The position numbers and the translations under genes are program-made. DNA of 64,000 nt from contig NC_052676.1 in the NCBI RefSeq assembly GCF_016802725.1, forward strand, positions 4,109,433 through 4,173,432, given 5' to 3'. Positions within the stretch are counted from its first letter, which is position 1, and every line of letters begins with the position of its first letter. The notes below the pieces were generated by a model. The model was not told the origin of the DNA and made no database searches. It saw only the letters and a program-made list of their open reading frames with translations. Source of the stretch: Solenopsis invicta (taxonomy: Eukaryota; Arthropoda; Insecta; Hymenoptera; Formicidae). Shown piece after piece: positions 51,825 to 64,000 of this stretch.

Positions 51825-52488
51825 ATACTGAGGGAAAAATTTTTTTTTAATAAAAAAATGCATTTTCGTAAAGCCACATACTTTGATGCAAGCATTTGTT
51901 TATTCTGTTTAAGTAAAATTAATTATTTTTAAGTAAATAGACTATTTTAAATACATAATTTTGTATTTGTACATTTTTTTATATTTAAATAATGATTTTA
52001 AATGAACTAATAATATTGTTAAACTTAATTAAATTGTTTTTTTAGATTTAAAAAACTCTAATTTATTTTGAATATAAGAATAATCCAACAGTAAACATTT
52101 TCTAGACTGCAAGAAAAAATTGCTTGAATAAAAATTACTGTTTTATTTTATTTACGTAAATATTTAATGGCTGCGAGTACAGAAAAAAATCTAGTATCAA
52201 ATCAACAATCTTTGTTTCATATATAAGCAAGAATATAAAATCTTGGAAGAATTTATAGTCTTAAACAAACAGAAAAAATTTTCTTCATGTAAGCAAATTA
52301 TGTCTGCTTACGATTATAAATTCTTTCAAGAAGATTTTATATTCTTGCTTATATATGAATCAAAGATTGTTGATTTGATATTAATTTTTTTTTCTATGAG
52401 TAAATAAATATTGAGACCCACCGAGTAAATAATTTTTTTGTGTTAAGCGAAATTATTTTATTGTAAGATCATTTTTCTCTCAGTGTAA
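51825..52488. repeat. family C repeat copy 3 with hairpin insertion
   Basis: The left part matches the other two copies (TACTGAGGGAAAAATTTTTT, CTTTGATGCAAGCATTTG, AACAGTAAACATTTTCTAGA). The right end TTTTTCTCTCAGTG is the inverse of the left end. It is about 250 bases longer than the others, mostly through a hairpin at 52193-52382. Confidence 0.7.
52193..52382. repeat. near-perfect inverted repeat inside family C copy 3
   Basis: Arms of about 70 bases: TATCAAATCAACAATCTTTG then TTTCATATATAAGCAAGAAT and on, mirrored by ATTCTTGCTTATATATGAAT then CAAAGATTGTTGATTTGATA. Arm identity is higher than in most palindromes here, suggesting recent insertion. Confidence 0.75.
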
Positions 52489-55429
52489 TATTAAAATTTC
52501 AAATCGCTCGATCGTGTAGTTGTTACGAAAATAAAAGTTTAAGTTGAAGTTTTATACGTGACACCTCATGACAGATGCATCGAACGACTGATATAGGTAT
52601 CACGTTACGTTGCTTTATAAAATGCTTTGATGTGCATAAAAATTATACGAATAGTTCGAGCAAATCTTTTTGTACGTCCAACTCCATTCAGTATGTAGAT
52701 TTTCACAGAAAGCTGATAAAATGTATGCTTATAAAGTAAAAAAAATATAACGGAAAATTTAATAATGCCGTTAAAAAAGCGATAAAAAAATTCTGGCTAA
52801 TATTTTTCGCAACAGATTTTTCACTTTCTTCTTGAGAACGATTTTAGAGATGCTAATTAGCATCGGTGTTATTAAGCTTGATTTTCAATTTATTTATATG
52901 ATAATATTGTTCTAGTTCATTTCAAGAGTTATGTTTGAAATCAAAAGTAACGGTGGAAATTTTTGAATGAATTAGAAACTGTAAAAATCACATATGAAAT
53001 ATTATCTCAGCACAAGATCTTGCTATGATCTTGGATCATCTTCTATTTAATTTCTTGTACACAAATCACGGTCTTGAATCTATATTATGATTAAAAAATT
53101 GTTACAAAGATAAGATTGAATGAGATTCCAGATGCACAGGTAAGCATTGAAACGTTTCAGATTTGCTATTCAATTGTTCAGTCACGTTCAACATTTTTAA
53201 CGGCAAGACTGAGAACATGCATAATCTACTGATGTAAAATCTTGAGTTAAAGAAACACTTCATAAATTTAATTTTATGCAGTTAAAATTAAAAATAGAAT
53301 CCAAAGACGTGCTCTAAATGTATAAATTATTGTATGAAAGCTTGATATGTTTTTACTCGCGGAATACTTTTATTAAAATTATATTGAATTTCAATAACTA
53401 GCTCGTTATTACAAAGCAATATACAGGAAACAATATATACATAGATGTGTTAAACGGATCAAAGACCATCAAATTAATGGATAATAATCTCGCTACACAG
53501 ATTATTGTTGTTTTAAATGACATATTAAATGTTAATTTAATTTATCATTCATTGATTTGCTCTTGTCTCATTGGCTTTAACATATCTGTATATTAAATAT
53601 GTTTCTCGATCCGATAATGAGCCAATTTCTTCCTCGAGAAATTTTAATTCAATCACCGGGTCGAAAAATTTCTTTTATTGAATTGAGCTTCTCTTTTAAC
53701 CCTAGAACGATACATTATTCATTTTGTCACGAGAACGACACACTACGCATGGTATACCCAACCCAATTTTGATTGCCCGTAACTTTTATAAAAATGAATA
53801 TATTGTAACGAAGTTTCTCTTCCAATCATTGCGCCAAACATTAAAACATACAATGGTAACAAACAAATGTATCTTTATCAATAAAAAATGTTACAATAAA
53901 AAAAAGATGAAAATTTTGAAAAATTTTTTTTATTTCAAAATTTGAATTTGCTGGAAAAATAAATGATAAAAAAATTTTTAGTGACTTCTAGAAATAGTGT
54001 TATGGAAACTGTAATAGAAATTTTGAATTTAAAGAAAGAAGTATGCCATAACCGTATCTTTTAAAACACACTTGAATATAGCATACGCAGTGCCGACTTC
54101 GATCGTTAGTATGTAAAGAGTGTTAGCTGATTAAGGCTGTCTTTTATATCACAGAAAAAAATGTTTAAATCTACCACTAAATTAGCCAACCTTCAAAGTT
54201 ATAAAAGTGTCAGTCTTCGATAGAAACTAGGTATATCACACGCGGAAAACGTGTCGTTCTAGATTTAAATTAGCTGTAGAGCATGTGACTCACAGTGAAC
54301 AGTTCGATTTTCCACTTTTATTTATTTCTTTTTCTTTATTAAAATGCTCGGGAATTAAATATTATCGGGCTACGAATGTGTAACGGACTCCGGATGCGTG
54401 TTCCGCCGTGATTGTCGGGCAAATCTCGGAAAAACACGGGAAATTTCGGCCCTTCGGCTCGAAAGAGAGAGAGAGAGAGAGAGAGAGAGGGGGAGTCGAA
54501 TCGGGAAATGTAAAAACGTGCCGACGTGCATTATATCGGTGATCGATGCAGCGCGAGAACCCGCTCGATAAGAGCAATCTGTTCCGCTTCGAGCTATCCG
54601 TCACGGAGGGTGAAGGGTGGAGGGTGGCGGCGAGGGTGTAGCTCGAAAATCCCCCTCCTTGCGCCCCGGTAAATCTCGCGCGATCAACCTCGGGTCGACC
54701 ACGAATTCGCATCGCGATTATTCGCGCTTTCCCATAAATTTCCCACGAAATTATATGATGCGAAAAATCATCCTTGCCAGAAACGTCCGCTGCGAGTGCA
54801 TTATTATTATCTCTTTTTTTTGTACGCACGATATGGCATCTCGCGATTCTTCATCATTATGCGTAAAACGCGAAAATATTCGTGTGTTGACGAATTCGTG
54901 TCCAGGTACAAATAAATATTTTTCCGAGAGCGCGCCGCAGCACAGCGCGGCGTACGCCACGCATATGTTAATACAATTTGATGTTTCTCTTTAGTTCGCG
55001 TCATTATGTGTGCTGGAATAATTAAATTATTTAGTGTCGTGCTGACATAACTGAATTTAATTGACTCGCATTTAAAGAATCAATTAACTAATTGGAAAAA
55101 GGAGGTCCCATTGAAACTGCAAACCATTGAAGTAGCAAACCATTGAAGTTGCAAACCACTCTTGCAATTGCATAATAATAGATGTAATAATTACAGTTTA
55201 TACGCGTGGAAAAATAAATTCGTAATATATTTTAAATCGCATATCTTAAATGTTTATATGTAAGTATTATAAAATTATATATTTAAATTATATGTACACA
55301 TACACACACACATATAAGATAATTAATATTATGTTATTATTTTATTGTTATGTGCATAATTGAAGAGCTTCCCATAAAAACCAAAGTCCATTTTTTCGAA
55401 ATCTGGATTATGGCACTGAAACATTTCAG

Positions 55430-55545
55430 TAGTGAACAATTTTGTTCCGGTAAAAATGGAACATAAAACGGGAAATATAAATAGGTAGTAAATATAAAAT
55501 TTCAGACAAGAACCAAACAAGTCCAAAGAATTTTTAATTTTTTTT
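55430..55545. repeat. family E repeat, left-hand fragment
   Basis: AACAATTTTGTTCCGGTAAA, then ATATAAATAGGTAGTAAATA and TAAAATTTCAGACAAGAACC, matching the left part of the copy at 39205. Confidence 0.6.
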
Positions 55546-55770
55546 TAATTTAACTCATACAGTATTAATCCTAAGTCTATAAATCTTTGTTCGTATATCT
55601 ATTATATGGAAAAATTACCATATTTATATAAAATATGGTAATGTATACAAAATATGGTAATACAAGGGATTTATACTAAATATGGTAATGTAAGAGAAGA
55701 GCAAAAGTTTTTGTTAAAAGAAGTTTGTAAAATTTTAGAAGTAAAAAATGAAAAAATTGTTGCTATTATT

Positions 55771-56030
55771 CACAGAGAAGTGTTTAATTTTAAGATATTA
55801 AAATGTTTTGTTTCTGTCTCTGTTTTTTTATGTACTCAAAACTGTTGCAGTTTTAAACGTTCAAATTTAAAATACTAAAACGTTTAAAATGGAAATTTTC
55901 AATAGCTGTAAACATTTTAGTGTCTCAAATCTAAACACCGTTCTAAACTTAAAACATTTTTAAATATTTAAAAAACAGAGACAAAAATCAAAAATTTTAT
56001 TACATTAAAATTAAACACTTCTTTTTCGAA
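55771..56030. repeat. family A copy 6
   Basis: Ends CACAGAGAAGTGTTTAATTT and (complement) GAAAAAGAAGTGTTTAATTT, with the TGTCTCTGTTTTTT / AAAAAACAGAGACA pair inside. Flanked on both sides by pieces of family E. Confidence 0.75.
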
Positions 56031-56059
56031 TATTATATTTTAAATAATATGCCCTTTGC

Positions 56060-56345
56060 CTTTTTTCATTAACAATTTTATTAAAAAAGGTAAATATAAA
56101 ACATAATGGGATAAATACGTAATAAATATAAAATTTCTCCAAGGGGCAAACAAGTTAATATGTTCATTTATTAATTTATTTTTTAAAGGATCATCCTCAA
56201 AATATTAAAGTATACAACTACGTTCCTATTACGTTCGAAGAAAAATTATAATATTTATAGAAGGAAAATTTGAAAACGAGAAGTTTTTGTTTCCTGAAAA
56301 TTTAACTTTTTAGACTCGTTTTATTTTTGTGAGAAACTTTTTTAT
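56060..56345. repeat. family E repeat, diverged copy
   Basis: TTAACAATTTTATTAAAAAA, AATAAATATAAAATTTCTCC and CAAACAAGTT at the left; GAGAAGTTTTTGTTTCCTGA and TTAACTTTTTAGACTCG at the right. With 55430-55545 it brackets the family A element at 55771. Confidence 0.55.
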
Positions 56346-56966
56346 TATATTATACATATTATTTTTCGTGAAATACGAATGTTTTGAACTTCGTTACTCG
56401 AAAGAATTGGAGAGATTGTCAATAGAGATTTTCAGAATCAACTTTTTATCTACGCCGCGAATGAAAGGTCGCAGTACAGAATTTAGACGTGGGGGAACCG
56501 GTAAAGATATACCGGTGGTAAAAGGTATACCTCGCGTGAGAAACTTCATTCACTTTTTCTCCACTCGAATATATGTCTCAATTACGTAACTTGCACTTAT
56601 TACTCTTGCTTTCAGTTATGCCATTGTACATTTTTATAACTGCGCATTTGTTTCTCCCGCGTGCCATTAACGCCGTCGCGTCGTCGTCGCGCCGCTAATT
56701 CAAGCCAGCGTAGCACCTAGCTGTGCGTGCCCTTCCCTCGCGTTCCCTTCTTCATTCTTCGGATGTGGGTCGACACAACGCGCAACATTATCTCAGGTGA
56801 TTCGTATGACTCTCAACGGATTCCAACACAGATACGCCCGCATCCGCCGATCCCCCGCCGTCCATAATTATCTCACGGAGCTCTCGCGACGTCGATTTTC
56901 TCCGCGCGCTCGCGCGCGCATGGGAAGGGGAAACACCCCCGTGTCTGGAGAAAAGGGTTTTTCGCC

Positions 56967-56969
<3 letters not shown>

Positions 56970-57001
<32 letters not shown>
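56970..57001 (+). repeat. (GA)n microsatellite
   Basis: Uninterrupted GA units inside the CpG-rich island at 56.7-58.7 kb. Confidence 0.95.
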
Positions 57002-57003
<2 letters not shown>

Positions 57004-57201
57004 AGAGTTTCTTCTTCTCGACACGATTGAGTTCGTACGGCGCGCACGGCGCGGGGTTGGGGGATACCATCAATCAATCGCACGTTCTAGGAACTATCTC
57101 GGCGATCGATGCCGGGGCCACCCCCGAAGTCCGGTTCCCTCTCTCGCTCCGTCGCGTTCCTCGACAGCGCGGCGTCGCGGCGTCGACGTCGGTTGACGCC
57201 T

Positions 57202-57265
57202 ACCTATCTACCTATCTACCTACCTACCTAACTACCTACCTACCTACCTACCTATCTACCTATCT
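57202..57265 (+). repeat. CTAC/CTAT tetranucleotide microsatellite
   Basis: About 16 units of CTAC with CTAT and CTAA variants. Confidence 0.95.
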
Positions 57266-59339
57266 CGGGCGTTGCACGGTTTCTCCCGTGTGCACGACGC
57301 ACCTTTATCGCGTAACGCAGAGAGCCGTCGACGACGGCGGCTTTGCGTCCCAGCGCGGTCGTCGCGAACGTTTGTTACGAATTTTCGCGGCTCTCGAGAT
57401 GCAAATCCGGGTGGAACGAAGGAGGATCGAGCGCGCCTGTCGTCGTCGACGACGGAGAAGCCCTCTATCCTTTTTTTTCTCTCTCCTTCCGTTCTTTTAT
57501 TCAAAGTAGCTCGAAGCGTGGGTACCCGGGCGCCTCGGTCCTCCGGAGGATTCTCCGGCGATCTCGCGACGTCCTTTGACGACGTCGCCGTGCTTTGTGC
57601 GAGCGTCAGAGATCGCCCCAAGTCCGTCCCTGTTTTCTTTTTCTCTGTCTCCTTCCTTGACAACTTTCTAACGTTTGTCTTCAAATTAAGGACTGTTGAC
57701 TTTAAGTTGGACTGAAATTACATCAAGAGCGGGATTTCACGGTTCGCAAGCAACCCGAGACTTAATTCGCGGGAGAGTCCTCAGATTTATTGCTTGCCGA
57801 AAGACTATTGACGTGCCGCATTTTCATCGGCGTTTCATCTACTTCTAGTCGATTCGCGAGAATGGAGACCACTTTATCGGTCCTTTAATAAAAAAAAAAG
57901 GAGAGAGAGAAAAAAGTTTTCCGTTAGGAAAGCACGACGTTCATCTAATAGAAAGCATATTAGACACGGACTCCTTTCCTCGTAATATCTTCGCGCAATA
58001 GCGAAGCTTTATTTCACCCCCTCGTGGAAACGAGCGGGCGGCGTTCTCTCCCAAGGGCGAAGAAAGGGGGAGCGAAGGAGAGCCGGGAAAAAGGGACGGA
58101 GTGTATCGCAGCGCGCGCACACAGGAAGCGCGAGCGCGAGAGAAGCGTGCAGAGCGCGTCGAGAAGCTCGCGCGAGAGAAAACGGAGTGGAGCGGTGCGA
58201 AGCTAAAGGGTGACGAAGAATACTATGGGGAGTAGAAGAAGCCAGGTGGGAGGACGAGAAGATGGTGGAGGAGGAGGCGGCGGAAAGCAGACGACGGTAT
58301 CGCGAGGGTATGAGAACTCCGCCGCAACCTCGTTCTCCATTCCGCGGTAGTGGCGCGGTTGTTGAAAAGCTGCTCTCGCCGGCTCTCCGAACTTCTTTTT
58401 TCTCCCTCACCCTTTTTTTCTCTTCCTGGCTTCTTCCCTCTCGCTGTCGGAAAACGGGACGATCGTGACCGCGACGCGTGCGCCGACACTCGACAAAATT
58501 CACGCGACGATCTCGGGATTCACGATCCGCACGGCACGCGGGTGTCCCGTCTGCCTTTTTTCCATTTCTTTTTTGCTCGAGAAAATGAGCACAGAGATGA
58601 GAGCGAGAAATAAGCGTGAGAAATTGAATGTAAGGGTGGAAATGAGAAAGTGGGAAAGGTAAAAGGAATATCGCACCCCCTTTTAGGTGTCGTACTGACA
58701 TTACAGCCGAGCGAGGAAACATTTTGTGCGAACGTGCTATTGGAAAATTAGAACAGAAATTGCTTTAATCCTTCTTAATTCATCACGTGTTAATGTGGGA
58801 GATTTCATAACGAGAGATAAAATCATCCGCGTAACACTTTTCGTCTCAAGATAATAAAAAAAGACAGTAAGAGAGAAAGAAAATAAAAATCCACATAGAA
58901 AATTTATTGTAAGAGAGAGAAAAAACATCTATTTGAATTTTATTATATAAAATGATTTCGATCGGTGTGCATGAAATGTGACAATTTCGGAAATAGGATA
59001 TTAGTTTTGCTGTACCGCTTGAAATCTATCCGTGTCGTTCTCGTTATTAAATTACGACTCTGCGGGTCTACCGCTGCTGATGCAGATGTTTAAATTTTAT
59101 GACACTGTCAATATTGCACTTGCAAATGGGTACAGCGTAAGAAACGTGTCCGGGCATTTGAAAGTGTTTGCGGTTAAAAATCGCGATGTACACGCAGAAA
59201 GATATTCCCGTGCTAAGAAAAGCGATTACTCAATTTTTAGTTTTTTTTCCTCTTTAAATAATGATTATCTATCTATCAAGGATATTTTAAAGAGTCTTAA
59301 AATACATGCAATATCATTTGAAACAAGTAATATTTACTT

Positions 59340-59690
59340 AAAATAACACTTGAATATACTCGAAGTAAATATTATTTATTTTGACAAGTCCATCTCAAAT
59401 TAATTCAAAATATGTTGTGAATTCTAATAATTTAATGTTTCAGTCAAAATTATTTTCTCGATAATAAAGTTTCTTAAAGTACACTCATCGTTTGCTCGAA
59501 GCAAGTAATATTTACGTAAAATAAAACACTTGTTTCTTAAACTAAAACTTAAAATATGTACATAGAAAAGTGTATACTCGAAGTAAATATTACTTATTTT
59601 AAATATTTCACAAGTTCACCGCAAGCATCAAATTTATTCAAACTATATTCTGAATTCTAGTAATGTAATACTTCAACAATATCAAATAAA
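59340..59690. repeat. imperfect tandem duplication
   Basis: ACTCGAAGTAAATATTA, then CACAAGTTC / GACAAGTCC and CTGAATTCTAGTAATGTAAT / TGTGAATTCTAATAATTTAA occur twice in the same order (59354-59440 and 59576-59675), with a third partial copy at about 59490. Confidence 0.5.
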
Positions 59691-60617
59691 AACAAAATCT
59701 GTTTATTATATTCTAATTTCTCTTCGATACAATTTTATAATACTTTTCGAAAGATTATAAAGTCTTTTTTCTGAGTACATGACGAGTTTTTTCTTCAACA
59801 TTTGTGATGAGAGACGTGCTTTAAAACATTTATCAAGAAAATATATCTTGGTAAAGACAACCATTCCTTATTAGAAGGAAAAAATAAATTAATTGAGCGA
59901 TCGCGCTTTTCTCAGCAATGGAATTGATATTTTTCCGCGCGTACGGACACTCTCTCGTCCGCGAGCACAGCATTCCAGATCCGCGCGATGAACGAATGGG
60001 ACGAATGAATGGACGGCGATATAGCGTATTAATAATAACCCATCGGATCGCAACAGTTATTATTAATACACGTTGTTTTCCTTTATTAATTCTTCCACGT
60101 CGTCAATCGGTTTAATATACGAGAGGCGATAAAGAGAGAAGCGTCGTCGCAGGGAGTGTCGATGCGGATGTTCTACGACGTTCTCTGCCGATGGAGGATT
60201 CCGTCATCGTTAAATAATCGACACAGCCGCGCTGCGGTGTCGCTCGTCCGTGTAAATCTGCTCGCGGAAAAGCGACATTCCGCACCCGATCGAGAAAAAT
60301 GAGGGGGTCGGTGTGGGGATTTCCCCCGCCCCCCATCCCCCTTCCTTTCCCTTGTCCGTTCCCTCTCGTTCCCTGGCCATGCTCCCTGTTCCCTCTGCTA
60401 ATCTTTCCGTCTCTCGGTTGTCCCCCTTGCCGCTTTCCCCTTCCGACAGCGCGATGTCGTATCCCCTCCCCCCTTCTAGCCCCCTTCTCATGCGTTCTCG
60501 CTGAGGCGGTAGAACGAGGTCGATGTGTGTTTGAATGAATGAACGTAGGGACACGGGAATGCACGCATGTGCGTGGTCCCCAGTCAGACGTCGACGTACG
60601 TGCGCACGTACGCGCCG

Positions 60618-61020
60618 TATACCGGGTGTCCCAAGATCGTCGCGGTGCGCGTCTTTTCGAACGCTTCTCCCCCTTTTTTTTCGTGGCGAATTTCCACTCG
60701 ATGGAAATAGTCGAGACAAAGGTCGCAAAGGGTTCTTCAGTTTTACGTAAAAATTCCATTGTAAGCTGCGAAATAAAATTCCGTTGGAGCAAATTCCGCC
60801 TAGGCATTAGCCGAGAATCATGATTTTGTCGTTTGTTCTCTCTCCCATTCTTCTCCCTCTCCTCCTCCCTCTCCTCTCTTCGAGTAATTCCTGCTGGGAA
60901 AATTCTCCGTAAGTCCTTCATTTTCCTATTTTCGTTGTGATATATCGTTGTGAGGAGGCATGAAGGGCACTCTCTCGTCAACGGAAAGGGACACCCGTCG
61001 GTTTTGGGACACCTTGTGTA
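60618..61020. mobile_element. possible short transposon remnant bounded by GGTGTCCC ends
   Basis: CCGGGTGTCCCAAG at 60620 and the inverse TTTTGGGACACCTTG ending near 61018 bracket about 400 bases that include non-coding text such as GGAAATAGTCGAGACAAAGG. Ends of the GGGTGTCCCAAAA type are common on insect elements. No transposase is encoded. Confidence 0.4.
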
Positions 61021-63107
61021 TGCGTTTCAATGCCGGCGTACGAGGGTCTCCGGGCGCACAGGGTCGAATGGGCAGGAAAGAGGATCGGGTGATCCCGCAT
61101 TGCCGGCCGTGTCATGTCGGTCGAAACGACGACGTTGAGGCACGGAAGAATTGAGAGAGAAGCGAAGGAGAAGAAGATTAGGATCAAACACACCAAAGGA
61201 GAACGGGCAAACGCGATCTCTCAACGCGTACGAATTTCTTTAACGGAGCGCAGGAAAATTTCTGCCTCGCAGTGCCGATCGGAAATAGCATTTCAATTCG
61301 AAATAATTATTTTGCCGTGGCAAGAAACGTGAAAATTGCCGCTCGAAAATCGCTTGCTTTAATATTTATTAATTTGTATAAATTTAATGATCAAGCATTT
61401 AAAAAGATTATTAATGCCCGTACAAAGAGTAAATATTACAATTATAATTTTAAAGGAAAATTATGTTTTCAATGAACCGAACGTAAATTTTAGACAAATA
61501 TTTTAAAATATGTTAATGTGTTTTTTAATGTATGTTATTATATATTTAGTGCACTATAATCTTTATAAGAGTATCATAATTTTATGGAATTAGTAAAGAG
61601 GTATCCTGATACATTAATAGAGAAATTATTAGAATACTGTTTTTTATTTAAATTTCACCCTAATGAAGATTTTCTTCATAATTTTTATATGAATTGGAAC
61701 ATTTTTCAGAAATACTCAGAAAGTCTACATCTTCTCTTACAATTTTTCACATATGTGAATTCTGAAATATTTTGAGATTTTTCATCCCATAATTTATAAA
61801 AAAAAAAACCCTTTAACTTATTAGATTTGATGACATTTCATTAAAAATTATAGAACAAAAAATCTTTAGGAGGAACATATTTCATAATTAATACATGTGA
61901 AAACTTTTGGGAAAAGATGTAGATTTACCAAATATTTCTGAAAAGCGTTCCAATTCGTACAAAAAAATCTGAAAAAATTATAAAATTATATAAAAATTCT
62001 CAAAATCTCTGAGAAAAATTTGCACCAGGGTAGCAACAATTGACAAAATAATTTCATATACAAATAATTTAAAAAATTAAGGAATGTAAGAAAACTTTCC
62101 TGTATTTTCATTTATTTCTATACACACACACACGCACACACACACACCTGTAAAATAAATATTTTAAATTGTGTTAAATTAGACAACTTTTTAGAGTGGA
62201 ATTAATTTAGTTAAATTAAATTAAAAGTTAAATAATTCTGTAATTATGATTCGACCCATTGAGACCGTCGCTTTAATATCATGATATTTTATATGATACT
62301 ATAAAGTGATATCCATTATTATTAAAATGCGAGATATCTCTTTCACACATGTGTGAATAAAGCAGTATATATTAACATTGATTCCGAAAGGAAAGCGCGT
62401 CTGAAATTGCCTCGACGGCTCACGCGCGTTGTAAATTGATACTCGTTCATGCTAGGTCAATGGAACTACATTTCACGCGATTATTAATATCCGCGCGAAT
62501 CAAATGATTCCGGAAACGCGTGTGCTAGACGGTTACGAGATTGCTGAATTAATTTTCCCCAAAGTCTCCTCTCCCGTCCCGCATGAATCCCACCCGCGGC
62601 ATATCCATCCATCAATCTTCATCTTTCATCGTCGGCGTGAAAAATGTCGAACCACTTATCTCGGAGCCGTCCGATTAACGCGCCGCTCGCTCCGCTAGTA
62701 ATCGCCCGCTCGAACGTCGCGTTAAAGCGCGGATTAACATCGCGGATCGCGCGAATGGGACGCGACGTTTCCACGGTTTCCCGCCGTGCGTATCCGGCCA
62801 CGAGCGACGAGACAAACGGCGGAACTCGACGCACTCTGCAGCCGCCTCTCGAGTGCGTCGCGACGCATCCCGGGAACAAAAGCGCCGGTGGAGATGAGGG
62901 GCCGCGAGCAAGCGAGGGAAACCACAGGACCATGAGAAACGTGCATGCGTACGTGCGTATGTGTTCGCTCGCTCTTTCTTTTTGTCACAGGCAGGAAGCC
63001 ATAGAAGATGAGAGCCATTTCCTGGCTCCTAGGAAGAATTCCGGTGACATATAGAGTCCTTCGCTTTTTTCTTTCTCTCTCTCTCTCTTTCTCTCTCTCT
63101 TTTGCAG

Positions 63108-63155
63108 GAGCGTCCGAGGACGGCGCCCGAAGATGCCGGATGAGATGACCGTACG
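63108..63155 (+). CDS. candidate start-codon exon at the right edge
   Basis: A long CT tract ending TTTTGCAG precedes 48 bases that contain ATG at 63133 (MPDEMTV) and end at a possible donor ACG|GTAAAA. Without splicing the frame stops at once. It would be the first coding exon of a plus-strand gene extending beyond the window. Evidence is only the splice signals. Confidence 0.2.
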
Positions 63156-63482
63156 GTAAAAACGGATCGTACGTTTTGCCCGTGAGATATTGAACGGCGA
63201 AGCGCCACGGGACAAAAGTGCTGAACGGACACGGAAGAGACGAACGGTCGTGCTTAATTAACGATTATCGTACGATTGTCATTCGTGCGTCGCGACCCGT
63301 TTAAGACTCGCTCGTTACCCCGAGTTAACTTTAAATTTTTTTAAGTGTGAAATACCTGCGTTATTCTAGTTCTCTCGTTCGTCATCCAGCAGCGATTCGT
63401 AGTTCGTATTATTCAAATTATATGATCTCTGATTACATAATTTAATAATCAAATATATATAGCTATGCTATTAAAAAGAATT

Positions 63483-63483
63483 A

Positions 63484-63533
<50 letters not shown>

Positions 63534-63534
63534 T
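63483..63534 (+). repeat. (ATT)n microsatellite
   Basis: About 17 ATT units. Confidence 0.97.
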
Positions 63535-64000
63535 ATCACGGACTCTACATCTAGTTGTAATCTAAATTGTTACGTAAATTACGTAAATCTAAAAAATAAT
63601 ACTAAAAAGAATTTGCAGATATTATATACATATATGTATATAAAATAGACAATTATATATAATATGTAATATATATGCTTATATGCATATATATACGTAA
63701 ATTCTCTTTAGTATTTTTTTATATCTATACAACAATTTACGTGTAACACTTAAAATTATAATTGGATGTGAGAATTTCTTGATAATATAATAATTCTTTT
63801 CAATAATATTTTTTAATTACATTTGACACTAAAAATGAAAATCGAAACACTTGTCTACAATTTAAAATACTCGTTCATGTAATTTTAGCATTAAGAAAAC
63901 CTATCTTAGCTCGTACTCCGTTATCGTTTTTATTTGTCTATTTAATAATTTCTCCATGAGAATTGTAATTTATAATTATTTCATAATTATGTTGCGACCG

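Larger units (their letters stand above)
38761..64000. other. large non-coding region upstream of the catenin start exon
   Basis: No convincing coding gene. It probably contains 5' introns and untranslated exons of the catenin gene plus intergenic DNA. Repeat families occur at 39205-39690, 41367-41785, 45200-45610, 46812-47062, 51825-52488, 55430-56345 and 59340-59690. CpG-rich islands without credible coding occur at 48.4-51.7, 54.4-54.9, 56.7-58.7, 59.9-61.3 and 62.4-63.3 kb. The long frames in the islands (for example 58009-58722 and 60112-60981, minus) are Arg/Ser/Gly-rich low complexity and are not called as genes. Confidence 0.55.

Noticed and set aside
58009..58722. 237-codon minus-strand open frame
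   Set aside because: Ser/Arg/Pro-rich without any domain, with overlapping frames on the other strand. No splice or start context supports it.
60112..60981. 289-codon minus-strand open frame
   Set aside because: Arg/Gly/Glu-rich low complexity, overlapping open frames on both strands and spanning a probable transposon end. Stop-free because of GC-rich composition.

Overview
The window looks like nuclear DNA of an insect, most likely a hymenopteran and probably an ant. Small coding exons with canonical GT-AG introns sit in AT-rich DNA broken by CpG-rich stretches, with many short palindromic (MITE-like) repeats and long simple repeats. The p120/delta-catenin protein it encodes is clearly of animal type. 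No rRNA, tRNA, CRISPR array or bacterial-style operon was seen. The ant assignment is inference; the insect assignment is firmer.

Layout. (1) 2091-4070, minus strand: 5' part of a gene for a single-pass membrane protein with a JmjC/cupin-8-like domain. A transmembrane exon and the first domain exon are clear; the catalytic part would lie beyond the left edge. (2) 7824-12629, plus strand: small exons with matching splice phases that look like the 3' end of an unrecognised gene, with alternative terminal exons at 8740 and 12451 and a possible 10-base microexon. This is a prediction from splice signals and open frames only. (3) 12.6-23.7 kb: gene-poor DNA with nested palindromic elements. (4) 23768-38732, minus strand: the one gene that can be named with confidence, a p120-subfamily catenin with 11 coding exons, all splice phases closing. 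The protein is about 913 residues: a Tyr/Pro-rich N-terminal region, an armadillo domain from about residue 268 to 745 with a KKKK loop, a glycine-rich tail and a C-terminal DSWV PDZ-binding motif. (5) 38.8-64.0 kb: no convincing coding gene. It holds a candidate 5' untranslated exon of the catenin gene at 43.9 kb, several repeat families, and CpG-rich non-coding islands at about 48.4-51.7, 54.4-54.9, 56.7-58.7, 59.9-61.3 and 62.4-63.3 kb.

The catenin gene converges on the plus-strand candidate gene, which in turn would be divergent from the JmjC-like gene. No functional link between the three is evident. The least expected content is the set of at least five palindromic repeat families, several inserted one into another, and the candidate plus-strand exons with alternative 3' ends.
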